A DNA stretch of 64,000 nt from Eutypella sp. D-1 (Eukaryota > Ascomycota > Sordariomycetes > Xylariales > Diatrypaceae): assembly GCA_023313575.1 (NCBI GenBank), contig JAJTTP010000007.1, positions 1,054,001-1,118,000 on the forward strand, in the 5' to 3' direction. Position 1 is the stretch's first letter. Every line of letters starts with the position of its first letter. Shown one piece after another: positions 19,912-30,712 of the stretch. Under the pieces are notes generated by a model. That model was not told the DNA's origin and ran no database searches. It worked only from the letters and a program-made list of their open reading frames with translations. A program made the translations under genes and the position numbers.

Positions 19912-21278
19912 ATGCCTCCCGACGATATCCTCACTGACGACATCGTCGCCGAGCTTCTCGCCAAGGAAGCCGCGGATTGCTCACTGAAGTACTCGGCCAT
20001 GGGTCTCGATGCCTACAAGTCTTCCAACAAGTGAGTCTTTACCAGCTCATGCGCAAAGCGCACACAAACGCCATAGGCTGACCAGTGGCCTCCTCCAATT
20101 CAAGACGTCCGGCCAATCAGCCAAAACCCAACACCCGCTTCCTCAACAACATCATCCGCGACACCAACAGCCACAACCGCGCGCTGCTCGCGAAGGAAAA
20201 CGCCGAGTCGCAGGCCCGGCTGCGCGACCTCGAGGAGGCCGAACAGGAGAAGCGTCGCGAGGAGGAGAGGAGACTGAGGAGGACGCGGCCAGGCCCCAGC
20301 GATACCCGGAAGCGCATGCTGGGCGACATCGCCGCCCACCTCGGCGGCCCTTCTAAGAAGCGGAAAACCGAGAACGACGAGCGCCCCGCCAACGGCCTTG
20401 CCTCTGACTCGAAAGCATCGGCAGCCCCGAATCGCAGAACACACGACACGGGGAGGAAGGTCGACGACGAGAAACTGCACAGTGCCTCGAGGGAACGGGA
20501 CGCGAAACCTGATGATGGCCGCCGCAGTGAGCGGTCATCGGAGAAGAGTCGGAGGTCTTCCAGAAGAGAGCACGATAGAAATGACGGGGATCGTGGCCAG
20601 AAAGACTTGTTCTCTAAGATCGAAGACATCCGACGGTCTAACCATCGCGATAAGAGCCACAAGGACGATGACAGAAGGAGGTCTAGGGGCGAGAGAGAGC
20701 GGAGTCACCGACATCGTTCGCCGAGACGGAAAGATGACCGTGAAGACGAGCAAGAGGATGACCGCCGTACCTCCAAATCCAAAAGACGCCGCTCACCATC
20801 GTTGAAATCCCACAAAGACGAATCGGATTCTGACCCCTTAGACGATATCATCGGGCCGGCGCCGCCGTCAGGAACCGAACCGGCAGTCCGTCGGCGCGGA
20901 CGTGGTGCGACTTCGGGTGCCTCGGGAATAGACAGCCGGTTCGCGGCGGACTACGACCCGAAGCTGGACGTGACGCCGGAGCCGGATGACCGGGCCGATG
21001 GACACGGCGTCAACGGCGGCGGGGAGGCCGACTGGGATAGTGCGGTAGAGGCGTTCCGCGACCGCGCCAAGTGGCGGCAGCAGGGCGCCGAGCGGCTGCG
21101 ATCGGCCGGGTTCTCGGAGGAGGAGATCCGCCGGTGGGAGAAGGGGGGCCAGAAGGACGAGTCGGACGTCCGCTGGACCGGCAAGGGCGGGCTCCGCGAG
21201 TGGGATCGCGGCAAGGTCCTCGACGACGACGGCCAGGTCACCGTCGAGGCCGAATGGGGACGTCTGAAAGGCACGTGA
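19912..21278 (+). CDS. Arg/Ser-rich nuclear protein, putative pre-mRNA splicing factor
   Basis: Two exons: 19912-20030 and 20105-21278. The intron (GTGAGT...TTCAAG, branch CTGAC) joins SSNK to RPANQPKPNTRFLNNIIRDT; 430 residues. The N-terminal block RFLNNIIRDTNSHNRALLAKE is a conserved helix I associate with fungal proteins usually labelled pre-mRNA-splicing factor 38B, and it resembles the start of the human NKAPD1 type. Residues about 60-270 are highly charged with RS, RD and RE runs (SHRHRSPRRKDDREDE), typical of speckle proteins. The C-terminal block WRQQGAERLRSAGFSEEEI followed by RRWEKGG and VRWTGKGGLREWDRGK is also conserved-looking. Nuclear RNA processing is inferred from composition. 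The name is uncertain; the gene is not. Confidence 0.75.
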
Positions 21279-22012
21279 TTGATCACTCACGGGCTTGCCT
21301 GTGGTATGTATGGAGACGGGCAGCGTGCTGGAGTGGGATGGATGGTGATGCAATAGACGGGATGTTCTTATCGGGGTGTGGCGCGAGCGAGAATATCTTT
21401 ATCACGAGGAGATAATTTCGCGACTGGAGTTTTTCTTCCCCTCTCCCTTCTTTCCTTGGGGTGCTTACATACATGGATGGATGGATGGGATCCTGGCATT
21501 GACTTTAACGCATCGGCATTAGGGGAGTTCGCATCGGCTCTGGCATACATACATGTTTCTCCTTATACATTACCTGGGTTACTTTACGCTCACAGTACAG
21601 GTGCAATACTAGTACCGTCGTCTATTACTGCTCCTTTTCGAAATTCGGGTGATTGTATTTGTTGCCAACCCTAACCCTAATCCTCACCTACCTAGCTTAC
21701 CTACCTGTCCTCGGATAACTACAAACCATCGCCCACCACAGCCCTCCTTTTCTTTCCTCGGCCCTTAAGGGAGAGCAGAAAGTTCATCTCGACATCCACA
21801 CTAACACAGGTTCTAGGGGAAAAAAATATCATATACCTTTCCCTTCCAACCTTCAATATTTCTAAAAGAAAAAAAAAAGAAATTTGTCTCTTGTCACGAC
21901 CAACTTGTCTCACGAAGCCCGAGACCAGGTTTCAGTTGGACGGGCCGCTCGGCAATGGTAATATTGGACCTGTTGCCTCAGTAGTAGTACGCCATTCTGA
22001 ATTCATGGGCCT

Positions 22013-22028
22013 GGGGGGGGGGGGGGGG
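22013..22028. repeat. Homopolymer G16
   Basis: Uninterrupted run of 16 G on the plus strand. A sequencing-length error is possible here. It has G-quadruplex potential. Confidence 0.8.
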
Positions 22029-23929
22029 CGTGACCTATCTGGCCTCAGAGACCCCAAGGTAGGGAGAAACGACATCTCTGCGCCGCGACATTGATTCTAT
22101 TCGGAAGGAGGGAGAGAGAGTGCGGTCTGAGATATACACACATCTCGGCATATTTCAGCAACCGCGCGGCTTACATCAAGGTCCCCAACTGTATACTATT
22201 CCCGTTTTTCTTTATTTTTCTTTTTCCTAGATGTCTTTCGCCTAATCAAGCCGTCGCGCCGACCGTAGCCGGAAAACTACCATACTATATACTAAATCTT
22301 GTTAAATTTTTTAAATTTTTTTTTACCACGATATATATATACTGCGGCCCCCGTATAGTGTTCGCCCTTGTCCCTTGCTTCTGCTGGTGGTCCGGGGCGG
22401 CCCCTACCGTCCCCGTGTAGTCGGCCGGGAGTATGCGTATGTAGGCCGTCCATCTAAAGCGGGCGCCCGGGCTAAGATCATATGAGACCGAAGCGCCGGG
22501 GGCGCCGCGGCGGCTTACATTATCGGGGCCTGGAAATTTCGAGGTATGAGCGGTAAACTTGGACCTTGGGCCAGCCACATACATATACATATGCTCCTAG
22601 GCCGCTTTAATTTAGGCCATCGACGTCCGTCGGGCCAATGGATTTTATATTGTATGTAGCTACTGGGCAGGAAATAGAAGAAGATTGCCTCTTTTACAAC
22701 AAGAAAAAAAGCATTCGTCACTAACTTACGACCATAAAGACCCCAAATGGTTGATTTTCTTTCTTCCCGTCCTCTTAAGTCTCATGAGAATTGTCGCAGG
22801 TGGTCGTGGTATATACTATACTACTAGGTACCTTATATAAGCACTATACCTTTACAGCTCCATGTATCTCCGCGATGGAGCCAAAGAATCCTTCAGAGCT
22901 ATTCCTGGATGCTCTAAGAGTTATCCCTAGTGCAGGTCCCGAGTCTACGTAGAGTACTATTATGTAGGGATATACACGAGGCTGCCCCGCCGTGCCTCCC
23001 CCGAACACATTCAGGACTCGGGGCGGCCATGTATACTTATTGAGTAGACTCAATTTTGACTGACTGTGCCCCCCAATAGGTAACCGGAATTCCTATACTT
23101 TGGTAGGTCCCCATGTGCAAATGAATCCAATCAGCAAGCACGTGCCTGACCGATGACCGATGTTTCCCACGATCTACCGGTTGGACGGCGGCCCTAACTA
23201 CCTACATAGGTAGAGTCTAGGTTCGTCTCGTCTCTGGAGCCGTGAGACCAAAGAGAACCTGAGACATGCTACAATGCTAGGGCCCTGAAAATGCAACTCT
23301 GCACCTTATTAGTCTTGCTTCGCGGCGCAGCAGCACTTCCTGACTTCGTATACTTGATTTTTCTATGCATGTATATCGTAAATGGAAAAGATCACGCTGG
23401 CATATGGACTTATGGAGTCATACATAGTAGTAATAGTTGCTTCTGGCTCCCCTAAGAAATGAAAAAAGCCCCCAGAATCTGGACTTCTTGGGTGTACGTA
23501 ATTGAAAGTCGATTTTCATACGATATTTCCATCTCAGTGTGTTCCCAAGGTTTAAAGAGCTTTTCAGGCTAGGAGATCGCAATATTCTCTTGGCATTGTG
23601 TACTTAGAACGTACTGTAAGGGAGAGCGTTCCCTCCCTCAGCGGAGACTTTTCTTCTCGAGGCGGAATGGTGGGGATTTGCTCCTGGATATGCCCGCACA
23701 CGCTTGACACGGGAGGTGTAACTTGCACCAATTTAGAAGCTAAACCTAAAAGGAGGGGATGCATTAGGGTGACCTGGGTGACAGCATCACCGGATTGGAC
23801 GGCAGGCCGGTGGGTTAGCAAGTTAGCTGAGGTGTGACCTCACCATTTCCGGTCACTTTTTTTTTTTACTTTGGCCGCAACTTTCCACCTGGGCAAGTTG
23901 GCAAGAGCTAGGTACTTACTTAAGGTAGT

Positions 23930-24000
23930 TGTGAGTGACTGAGTGGGCAGGAACCAACGAACGAACGTATGACTGACTGAATGACTGACGACTTGACTGA
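23930..24000. repeat. Degenerate TGAC/GAAC tetranucleotide repeat
   Basis: Runs of TGACTGAC, GAACGAACGAACG and GACTGACTGAATGACTGACG over about 70 bases. Confidence 0.65.
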
Positions 24001-25150
24001 CCGCTGCCGCCTACCCGCTGCCTAACGACCCCTACTTAGAAGTAGGTACATGATAGCCCGCCAGAGCTCGCCGCCAACTCATCCGCGAAAAGCCGTCTTG
24101 TAGGGAGTTATGTACACATGTACATACACTGTATGTATGGATATGCACTCTAGCACTTTAAATCGCCCGCAACCTTATAAACTCCCTATCCAGGTAGGTA
24201 CCTGGAATACACACTTTTGTAGGTTAAGCACCTAAGTACCCGTACATATTATGTAGACGCTGCCAGGATTATTATCGTCAATGTTTGGAAGGGATCCAAG
24301 GGAATTCAAAATCTCCAACTCCTCTTCTCCTCTTTGGAAGAGCGCATTCATTCGCATCCATGAATAGTCCATAGCTTGGCGCCATCCAGCTTTAAACACC
24401 AACAGCCCTAGCCTGCCATCAACCTAGAATCGGGGGGTAGATATGTACATCGTGGACAAGCCGACCTACATAACTGTTACTAACTAAATCATAACCTTCG
24501 AGACCCATCAGCCCAGCTTGTCACAGTCGGATTGTCAGCCAGTCTTGTCTTTATTCGACCGACCTATCCATTACCTACCTAAGTAGTTCTCACCTATCGT
24601 TATTACTCCCAGTCTTGTCTATAAACCAACTTATGTAGATACTCCCACTTCCCCTTAAGCTCCCGAGATCCCTTAAGCCCCTCGTGCGTTATTGTACATG
24701 TGAAATCACACAAGGACAACCTTGGAAACGACGAATAAAAAAATACAAAAATACCGAAAATAGGTCACGAGCATCGATCATATTGCACATCCAGGATCGC
24801 TTCATTCAAATCAGACGATACTTTTGGAAACCCTCTCTCCTCCCTCCTCCCTCGACCTTTTATCTGCGATTCTCAGCATTAGCCGGTGTCTGTCTGTCCG
24901 TCTATCTTTCATTCTAGCCTTCAAGTCGAATTCCCATGTCGTCGATCTCTCTCGCGAATGGGTGCCATTCCATCTCCAATATAGAGCCGTAGATGGTGTC
25001 GTCCATCCGACCATCCGCCCACCCATCTACAATCGTTACTCGTTTTGAGCACCTTAGTAGACGAACAAATTTACCTACGGTCCGTGCTGCGAAATATACC
25101 TACTAGGTAGGTAGGGAAGAACCGATACAATACAACTCGACGTCTGCCTC

Positions 25151-25184
25151 CTAGGTCTCTTGCAGGTCTCTTGCAGGTCTCCTG
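25151..25184. repeat. 11-bp tandem repeat (AGGTCTCTTGC) x3
   Basis: Three near-identical copies, the third with T-to-C changes, about 145-175 bases upstream of the RING gene start, so probably in its promoter or 5' UTR. Confidence 0.7.
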
Positions 25185-25326
25185 CTTGCGCCTTACGTCT
25201 TTCGCTTCCGTTTCCCATCCCATTTTCCATCCCCTTTCCACCCCACGATTACGGCGACTTACGACCACGTACGTGATTGGGGTATTTGGAGTATCTGGCG
25301 TCTGTCTACGATAGAAAGTCGCCAAT

Positions 25327-28152
25327 ATGCGGCCCCCGCGGATCGCAATTCTAGGCCTCTTCTCCGCCGCTTGCATCTTCCTCCTTTGCCGTGCCGTCGC
25401 TGCTGCTGCCGCCCAACCTTCCACCCCTAGTACCCCCTTTGCGTCACGGGGAACCCCAGAAGACTATTCCCCTCTTCGATCGCTCTTTTCCTTCTCCGCG
25501 CCTTTCACGCTCTTCCCGCCCAACGCCGTCATTACCATTGCCGACGACAATAGCACTTCGTTCGCCGCTCGTCCCGCCGCTTTTGGGCCCCCTCTACCCG
25601 GGAAGGGTCTTATCGGTCAGTTATGGGTCGGTAGCGGCTTTACTGAGGAGGCCTTTCAGGATGGAGAGGGCGAGGGCGAGTTGGGATGCAGTGACGCGCC
25701 CGGATGGGACGGCAACTCGAATACCAACGCCGTCTTGAAACCCTCGACGAAGGAACCAGCCGCCGACAAATCGAATTCCGCTGCTGCCGCCCTGAGCCAA
25801 AGCAAGGATCCGGCTGAAGGGGTTTCGAAACGCCTCATCGGTAATTTGAAATCTGATTCGTCATCCGAACGAGCATCGAAGCACCAACCCCTCAACGACG
25901 GCACCGACGACTATTTACACCAGGGCCTCGGCCTTTCTGCGGGTACTCAGAGTGATGCTGCATTGGGCTCTACCCACGCTGACATCCAGTCTATTCAAGA
26001 GGGAGCTGAGATCGCCGGCAAGATAGTCCTGTTGAGTCGCGGCGGGTGCGGCTTCCTCGAGAAAGTCAAGTGGGCTCAGCGCCGTGGAGCTACCGGCGTC
26101 ATCGTGGGCGACAACCAGAGAGGTGGCCCTCTGATCCAAATGTTCGCCCACGGCGACACGTCGAACGTCAGCATTCCTTCGATATTCACCTCGCGCACGA
26201 CCGCGTACCTCCTTTCTCTAATGATGCAGCCCGGGAGCTTCATCGAGGACATAATCGATGAGAACGGGAAGCCCTCCTTGAGCGTTCAGCAGCAGTCTGA
26301 GAAGTCCCGGAAGGCTAAGAAATCCCGCCAGCGGCTCGCCTTGCCTCCGCTAGGAGGGTCTAGACACCTGAGTTCGAAGTATTCTAATGCCGACCCCCAG
26401 CAGGCCAAGAAGTCAACGGCTTCAGAGAATTCTAGCTGGTTTAGTCGTATGTTCAGTTGGGGCTCAGGTTCAGACTCGGCTTCTGCAGCAGATCGTTCGT
26501 CTGCGAATGGCCAATCTGATTGGGTGCTCATCGAAGATTTCTCGGATGAGAAGGACAAAGCTATCAAGAATAGTCTCAGGTCCGCTGCGAAGGGAAGCGC
26601 AGACAGATCCCAGTCACAACAGTCGTCAGGCGATAGCTTCAAAATAGGCATCGAAGACTGGCGTGATCCAGATTTGGTTGGCCCCGTGGACGACGAAGCG
26701 CATGATTCATTAGATCATGTTAATGGAGGTTCCAAGTCGCAAACGAAATCAGGACAGACTACCAACGTAGACGGACTGAACGACGCCAAGGTTGGTTTCA
26801 AGGCCAGCAGCAAGACTTCGGGTACCGGCGAATACACTGCTGATGGTGTGCCTTCGAAGGATCAGGATTTGTTCGACTCGGTCAAGGGGAAGTCAACAGC
26901 AACGTCAGCTGGACAGGGTAGTCTCCTTTCGAAACTATTCCGTGGCGGGGAAGACAGCCACGAAGAAATCGCCTCGACTGGAAAGCCGCCGAAACCTATC
27001 ACATCACCTATCGTGAGGCCCGTCCCGGGTGAAGATCCTACTCCTCCCGAAAGCGAGGAGGGTCTCCGCGTAATCATTACCCCGTCCAGCGGCGCGAGCC
27101 CCTTCTTCGATACTCTTTTGGTGCTGGTTATTAGCCCGCTGATTACCTTGACCGTGGTGTATGCCTTACTAATACTTCGAGCGCGAATCCGGAGGCGCCG
27201 TTGGAGGGCGCCTAAATCCGTTGTGGAGCGCCTGCCGGTCCGAACATACCATACCGTAGCATCGAGTCACAGCTCGCGCGTCCCGTCCCCCACGAGCTCA
27301 TCGCCGACGACACCCCTTCTTCAGGGCCAGCAGAATTCCCAGAGGCCGCGGCCACGGTCACAGACTACAACGGGCGTGCCGTCGGCCGGCGGTCTGTTAC
27401 AACCTATTGACACAACGCTGTCCGTACCCCCTAAGTCCCCACCGCGCGCTGGCGAGCATGAGAAGCGTACCAGTGAGTGGAAGAAATACATGGGCAGACA
27501 GGTCGAGTGCGCCGTCTGCCTTGAGGAGTACGTCGACGGCGTAAGCCAGGTCATGAGTCTGCCCTGCGGGCACGAGTTCCACGTGGACTGCATGTGAGTA
27601 TTCATCATAACAAGCAAACATCTCATGAGAGTTACCATCAGCTAACCAAGATCCTCCTTTTCTCGCAGAACACCGTGGCTGACCACCCGCCGGCGGACAT
27701 GTCCCATCTGCAAGGGCGATGTCGTCCGCTCGCTGGCCCGCGGCTCGCCGTCCAGCCCGCGGTACGAGCCCTACCGAGACGGCAGCGAGGAGGATGAGGA
27801 GGACGCCCTGGCTAGGGCCCGGAGGTCCGAGTCTCCTAGCCCCAGCGGCAGCTCCAGTCCCCGTCCCAGTCCCAGCTCTAGCATGGGCGCTCTCCGTCCT
27901 CACACACCCCCGCCGCGATCGGCGGACCCCGCGAGCGACGACGACATCGAGAGGGGCGTCCTCGAGGGGCCTGCGCCCCTCGAACCCCACGACCCGGAGC
28001 CGGTGTCGGAGCCTCAGCCTCGCGGTTCCCGCAGGCGGACCAGACACCGCCAGTCGGATAGCTGGCTCGGCTCACTGTCTGGCGGTCTACGGCAGTGGTT
28101 TCCTCCACACCGGCCGTCGCCCACATCGTCAGCGGGTAACCGGGACCGGTGA
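25327..28152 (+). CDS. PA-TM-RING type E3 ubiquitin ligase
   Basis: Membrane-anchored RING-H2 ubiquitin ligase. Two exons: 25327-27593 and 27669-28152 (intron GTGAGT...TCGCAG), 916 residues; the intron splits the RING between HVDC and ITPWL. Signal peptide at residues 1-30 (ILGLFSAACIFLLCRAVAA). A protease-associated (PA) domain spans about 226-300 (IAGKIVLLSRGGCGFLEKVK, RGATGVIVGD). A long Ser/Asp-rich disordered linker follows, then one transmembrane span at about 596-617 and a basic stop-transfer RARIRRRRW. RING-H2 ligands are Cys728, Cys731, Cys747, His749, His752, Cys755, Cys767 and Cys770, with Trp759 in the E2-binding position. The tail is Ser/Pro-rich. By analogy with this class it should act in the endosomal/vacuolar system. 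Substrates are unknown. Confidence 0.92.
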
Positions 28153-29270
28153 CGAGGGGTAGGGAAAATCCAACCTAAGCAAAATGTGTCCTGTTGTGTT
28201 TGTGGGAAAGGGGTTCCGGCTATCTTCTTTTGGGAACTGAAATGAATCGAATTGGAATTGCAATTGGAATTGGGAATCATCACATGAGCCGGATAGGGAA
28301 GGATGAGATAAATCATGCGCGGCGTTGGGTTTTCTATTTTTTGGTACCCTCGTTTCCGGACTCAGGATTCTCGGCTCCCACTCCCCCTCTACCCCCCCTT
28401 TTTAATAGGGGTTTGTTCTTTTTGTTTTCTTTGTTCATGTTCATACAATACGATATTGGCCCACACATACTGCGCCGTAAACCGCGTCATTAGCGAGGTT
28501 TTCTTTTCCATCACTGTTTAGTTTATATTATACCACTAGGGGGGGCAATGTCCCTCCCTCCTCTCCTCCAGCTATGTGTCTCTTCCCAACTACTTGGGTA
28601 TACCGGTGCTCGCAGCGCAGATTGCAGAGAATACTGTCTATCAATGCTACATTGGGCGGTGATGGGCTAGCAGGTATCGAGATAGGATTTCGAGTAGGGA
28701 AGGGGAATGGATAGGGATGGGCGGATGGATCATCTATGTACCACGGAAACTGGAAAGAAGGACATTGGTTTACCTGGCCGCATCACTACAGCGTCAATGC
28801 TTAAGGGCGTAAAACCAGAACTAAGACCAAATCCGGCACGCCGACACGGATATAAGTGGGTTCTTGATCAACAGGCTGGTTGGAACAGAAGGCCAATGGC
28901 CAAAGCATTGGCTCGAAGATAGGGGGCCGTAAAGTCATATATATGCCTGTCGGTTTGTACGTAGCCGGCGCTTGGCCTGTAAATAAGTCCCGGGCCTGGA
29001 TGGGACAGCGGTCCTGTGTATTATGTGACGGGGATAGCGAGGAAGAGGAAAACCAGGCTAGAAGATTGAAGTATGAACGAGAAAAAAAATGTGAACTTCT
29101 CACTTTCCATTGTTGTCAACCCACCCACTGGTAAACACCCACGCTTGCTTCCAGACCAGGCAATGCATTCGCCAACAAGCCATCCGTGCATGATACACCC
29201 CTATGTACAGAGCAAAAGATATGTATACGTGTATATACTCACCTCCCCTCCCCCTCCCCCTCCCAACCCA
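28153..29270. other. Intergenic between convergent genes
   Basis: 3' ends of the RING gene (plus) and the methyltransferase-like gene (minus) face each other. Small repeats include AATTGGAATTG units near 28249-28278 and CCTCCCC units near 29244-29266. No gene seen. Confidence 0.5.
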
Positions 29271-30712
29271 CTAAACAGGCACCATCTCAACAACAACAAC
29301 AGAACCATCAGCGTTGCTCCCATTCACCTCCCCCACCAGCACCGCCGCCGACGAACCCCCTGATACCGACACCGTTGACGAGACCCTGAACCCCGCGTCC
29401 GCAGCGAGCGCGGCGAGCTCGCGCTCGCTGCGCGCCCGGCCCCCGAAATTCAGCATCCAGATGTCGGCGGTCGCGGCGTCGAGGTCGGGTCGGGACGACG
29501 CCTTCTCGGCGATCGCCAACACCCGCGAGTCCGCGGCACACGCCGCCCGCAGACGCCCCAGGACCCGCGTCGCCTCGCCGTCGTCCCCGCACCATCGCAG
29601 CGCTGTGCCTAAGTGGTAGAGTAGCGCGCCTTTTTTGTTAGCCGTTGGTTGTTTCTCGTCAGTCTGATAGGGCAAGGGAGGGAGTTAGAGGGGGGGTAGA
29701 GAGCGGAGCAATAGAGACCTTTTATGGGCTGCTCCTCAAGCATGTCCGCCACTATCCTCTTCACCTGCCCCGGACCTCCCTTCCCGCCGCTTTCGCGTTT
29801 ATCCCCGGCCCGGTCCTGCACCACGCACCGCGTGGCGGGGATCCGCGGCTCGTCGGCGAGGATGGCACTCAGCGCCCGCCCATCCCCGCTAACGTCTACC
29901 ACGAGCGTCCTGCTACCACCGCTTCCGCCTCCGGAGGCGGCGTACTCGCCCACCCAGCCGAAATCGTACAGCGCCTCGGGAACGCCACCTATGCCGCCAC
30001 CTCCGGCGCCACCGCCGCCATGGAATGCGGCGTCGATGACCCGCCGTAGAGACGCCGCACGTTCCGGCATTGTGTCCAGGATCGAGCGCGGCGAGCTGCG
30101 CGGGTGTCCTGCGGCGAGCGCAAAGGGGGTCCGGCCTCCTGTCTTCGTGCCGGCGGCTTCGCTGTTATCATCGGACGGGGGAGGAGAGGGCGAGGAAGAG
30201 GAGAAGGAGCCCCGCGGCTCCGCGAGCCCGTGGGCGTCGAAGAACTCGGACCACTCGGTGGCAGGGACGAGGAGGAAGTCGAAGGCGAGCGAGAACAGCA
30301 GCCGCGCTTCCGGGTCGCGCGCAATGGACCTCGAGAGAGCCGTGTGTGCGACCCTGCGCTGCTGCGCGCAGTCCTGTCTTTGCTGTTGCTGTTGTTGTTG
30401 TTGTTGTAGTGTTGGAGACGGGGAGGAGAGGAAGCGCGAGGCGATCAGGAAGTCAGCAAAGCGCCCCAGTAGCCTGGGCTCCGCGCCCGCGTCGGCCGCC
30501 AGCTCGTCGAGTGCGATCCCGTCCGCGCTCTCCGGGATCGAGTCCAGCACCTCGTGGTCTAGTAAGATTTTAAGCAGCCCGATCTCCACCATGGAGTGCA
30601 GATACCCTTGCACGGACGATGCTTTTCCCCCATGACAGCGGCACGCGCAGCAGGCGGCGCCACCAGCGGTGGCGGTAGAGTTTGGTACATGTCCCTTTTT
30701 CGGCCCCGTCAT
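29271..30712 (-). CDS. O-methyltransferase-like protein, possibly catalytically inactive
   Basis: Reads as a plant/fungal-type SAM O-methyltransferase: an N-terminal winged-helix dimerisation part (VEIGLLKILLDHEVLDSIPE, LAADAGAEPRLLGRFADFLI), then a Rossmann-like part. Two exons: 30712-29719 and 29629-29271, 450 residues. The reading frame requires donor GTCTCT and acceptor AAAAAAG, which is weak, so the splice is uncertain. In place of the SAM-binding DxGGGxG the protein has VDVSGDGR. Where the family has the catalytic His-Asp (LHDW) it reads LRWCGDD. A nine-Gln run (about residues 105-113), a Ser/Pro loop and Gly-rich loops interrupt the fold. A regulatory or decaying role is as likely as catalysis. 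It is very GC-rich compared with its flanks, and the antisense frames are shadows. Confidence 0.68.

Larger units (their letters stand above)
21279..25326. other. Intergenic, 4 kb without a supported gene
   Basis: No protein or RNA gene recognised on either strand. It contains two telomere-like CCCTAA units near 21668, a G16 homopolymer at 22013-22028, TGAC-type microsatellite sequence at about 23930-24000, several AGGTA/TACCT palindromes (21690-21712, 23201-23215, 23908-23930, 24190-24242, 25098-25115) and an 11-bp tandem repeat near 25151-25184. The last few hundred bases are the leader of the RING gene. Confidence 0.5.

Noticed and set aside
29724..30635. A 303-codon plus-strand frame opposite the methyltransferase-like gene
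   Set aside because: GC-rich shadow with Ser/Pro/Arg composition; the minus strand has the recognisable dimerisation and Rossmann-like parts.
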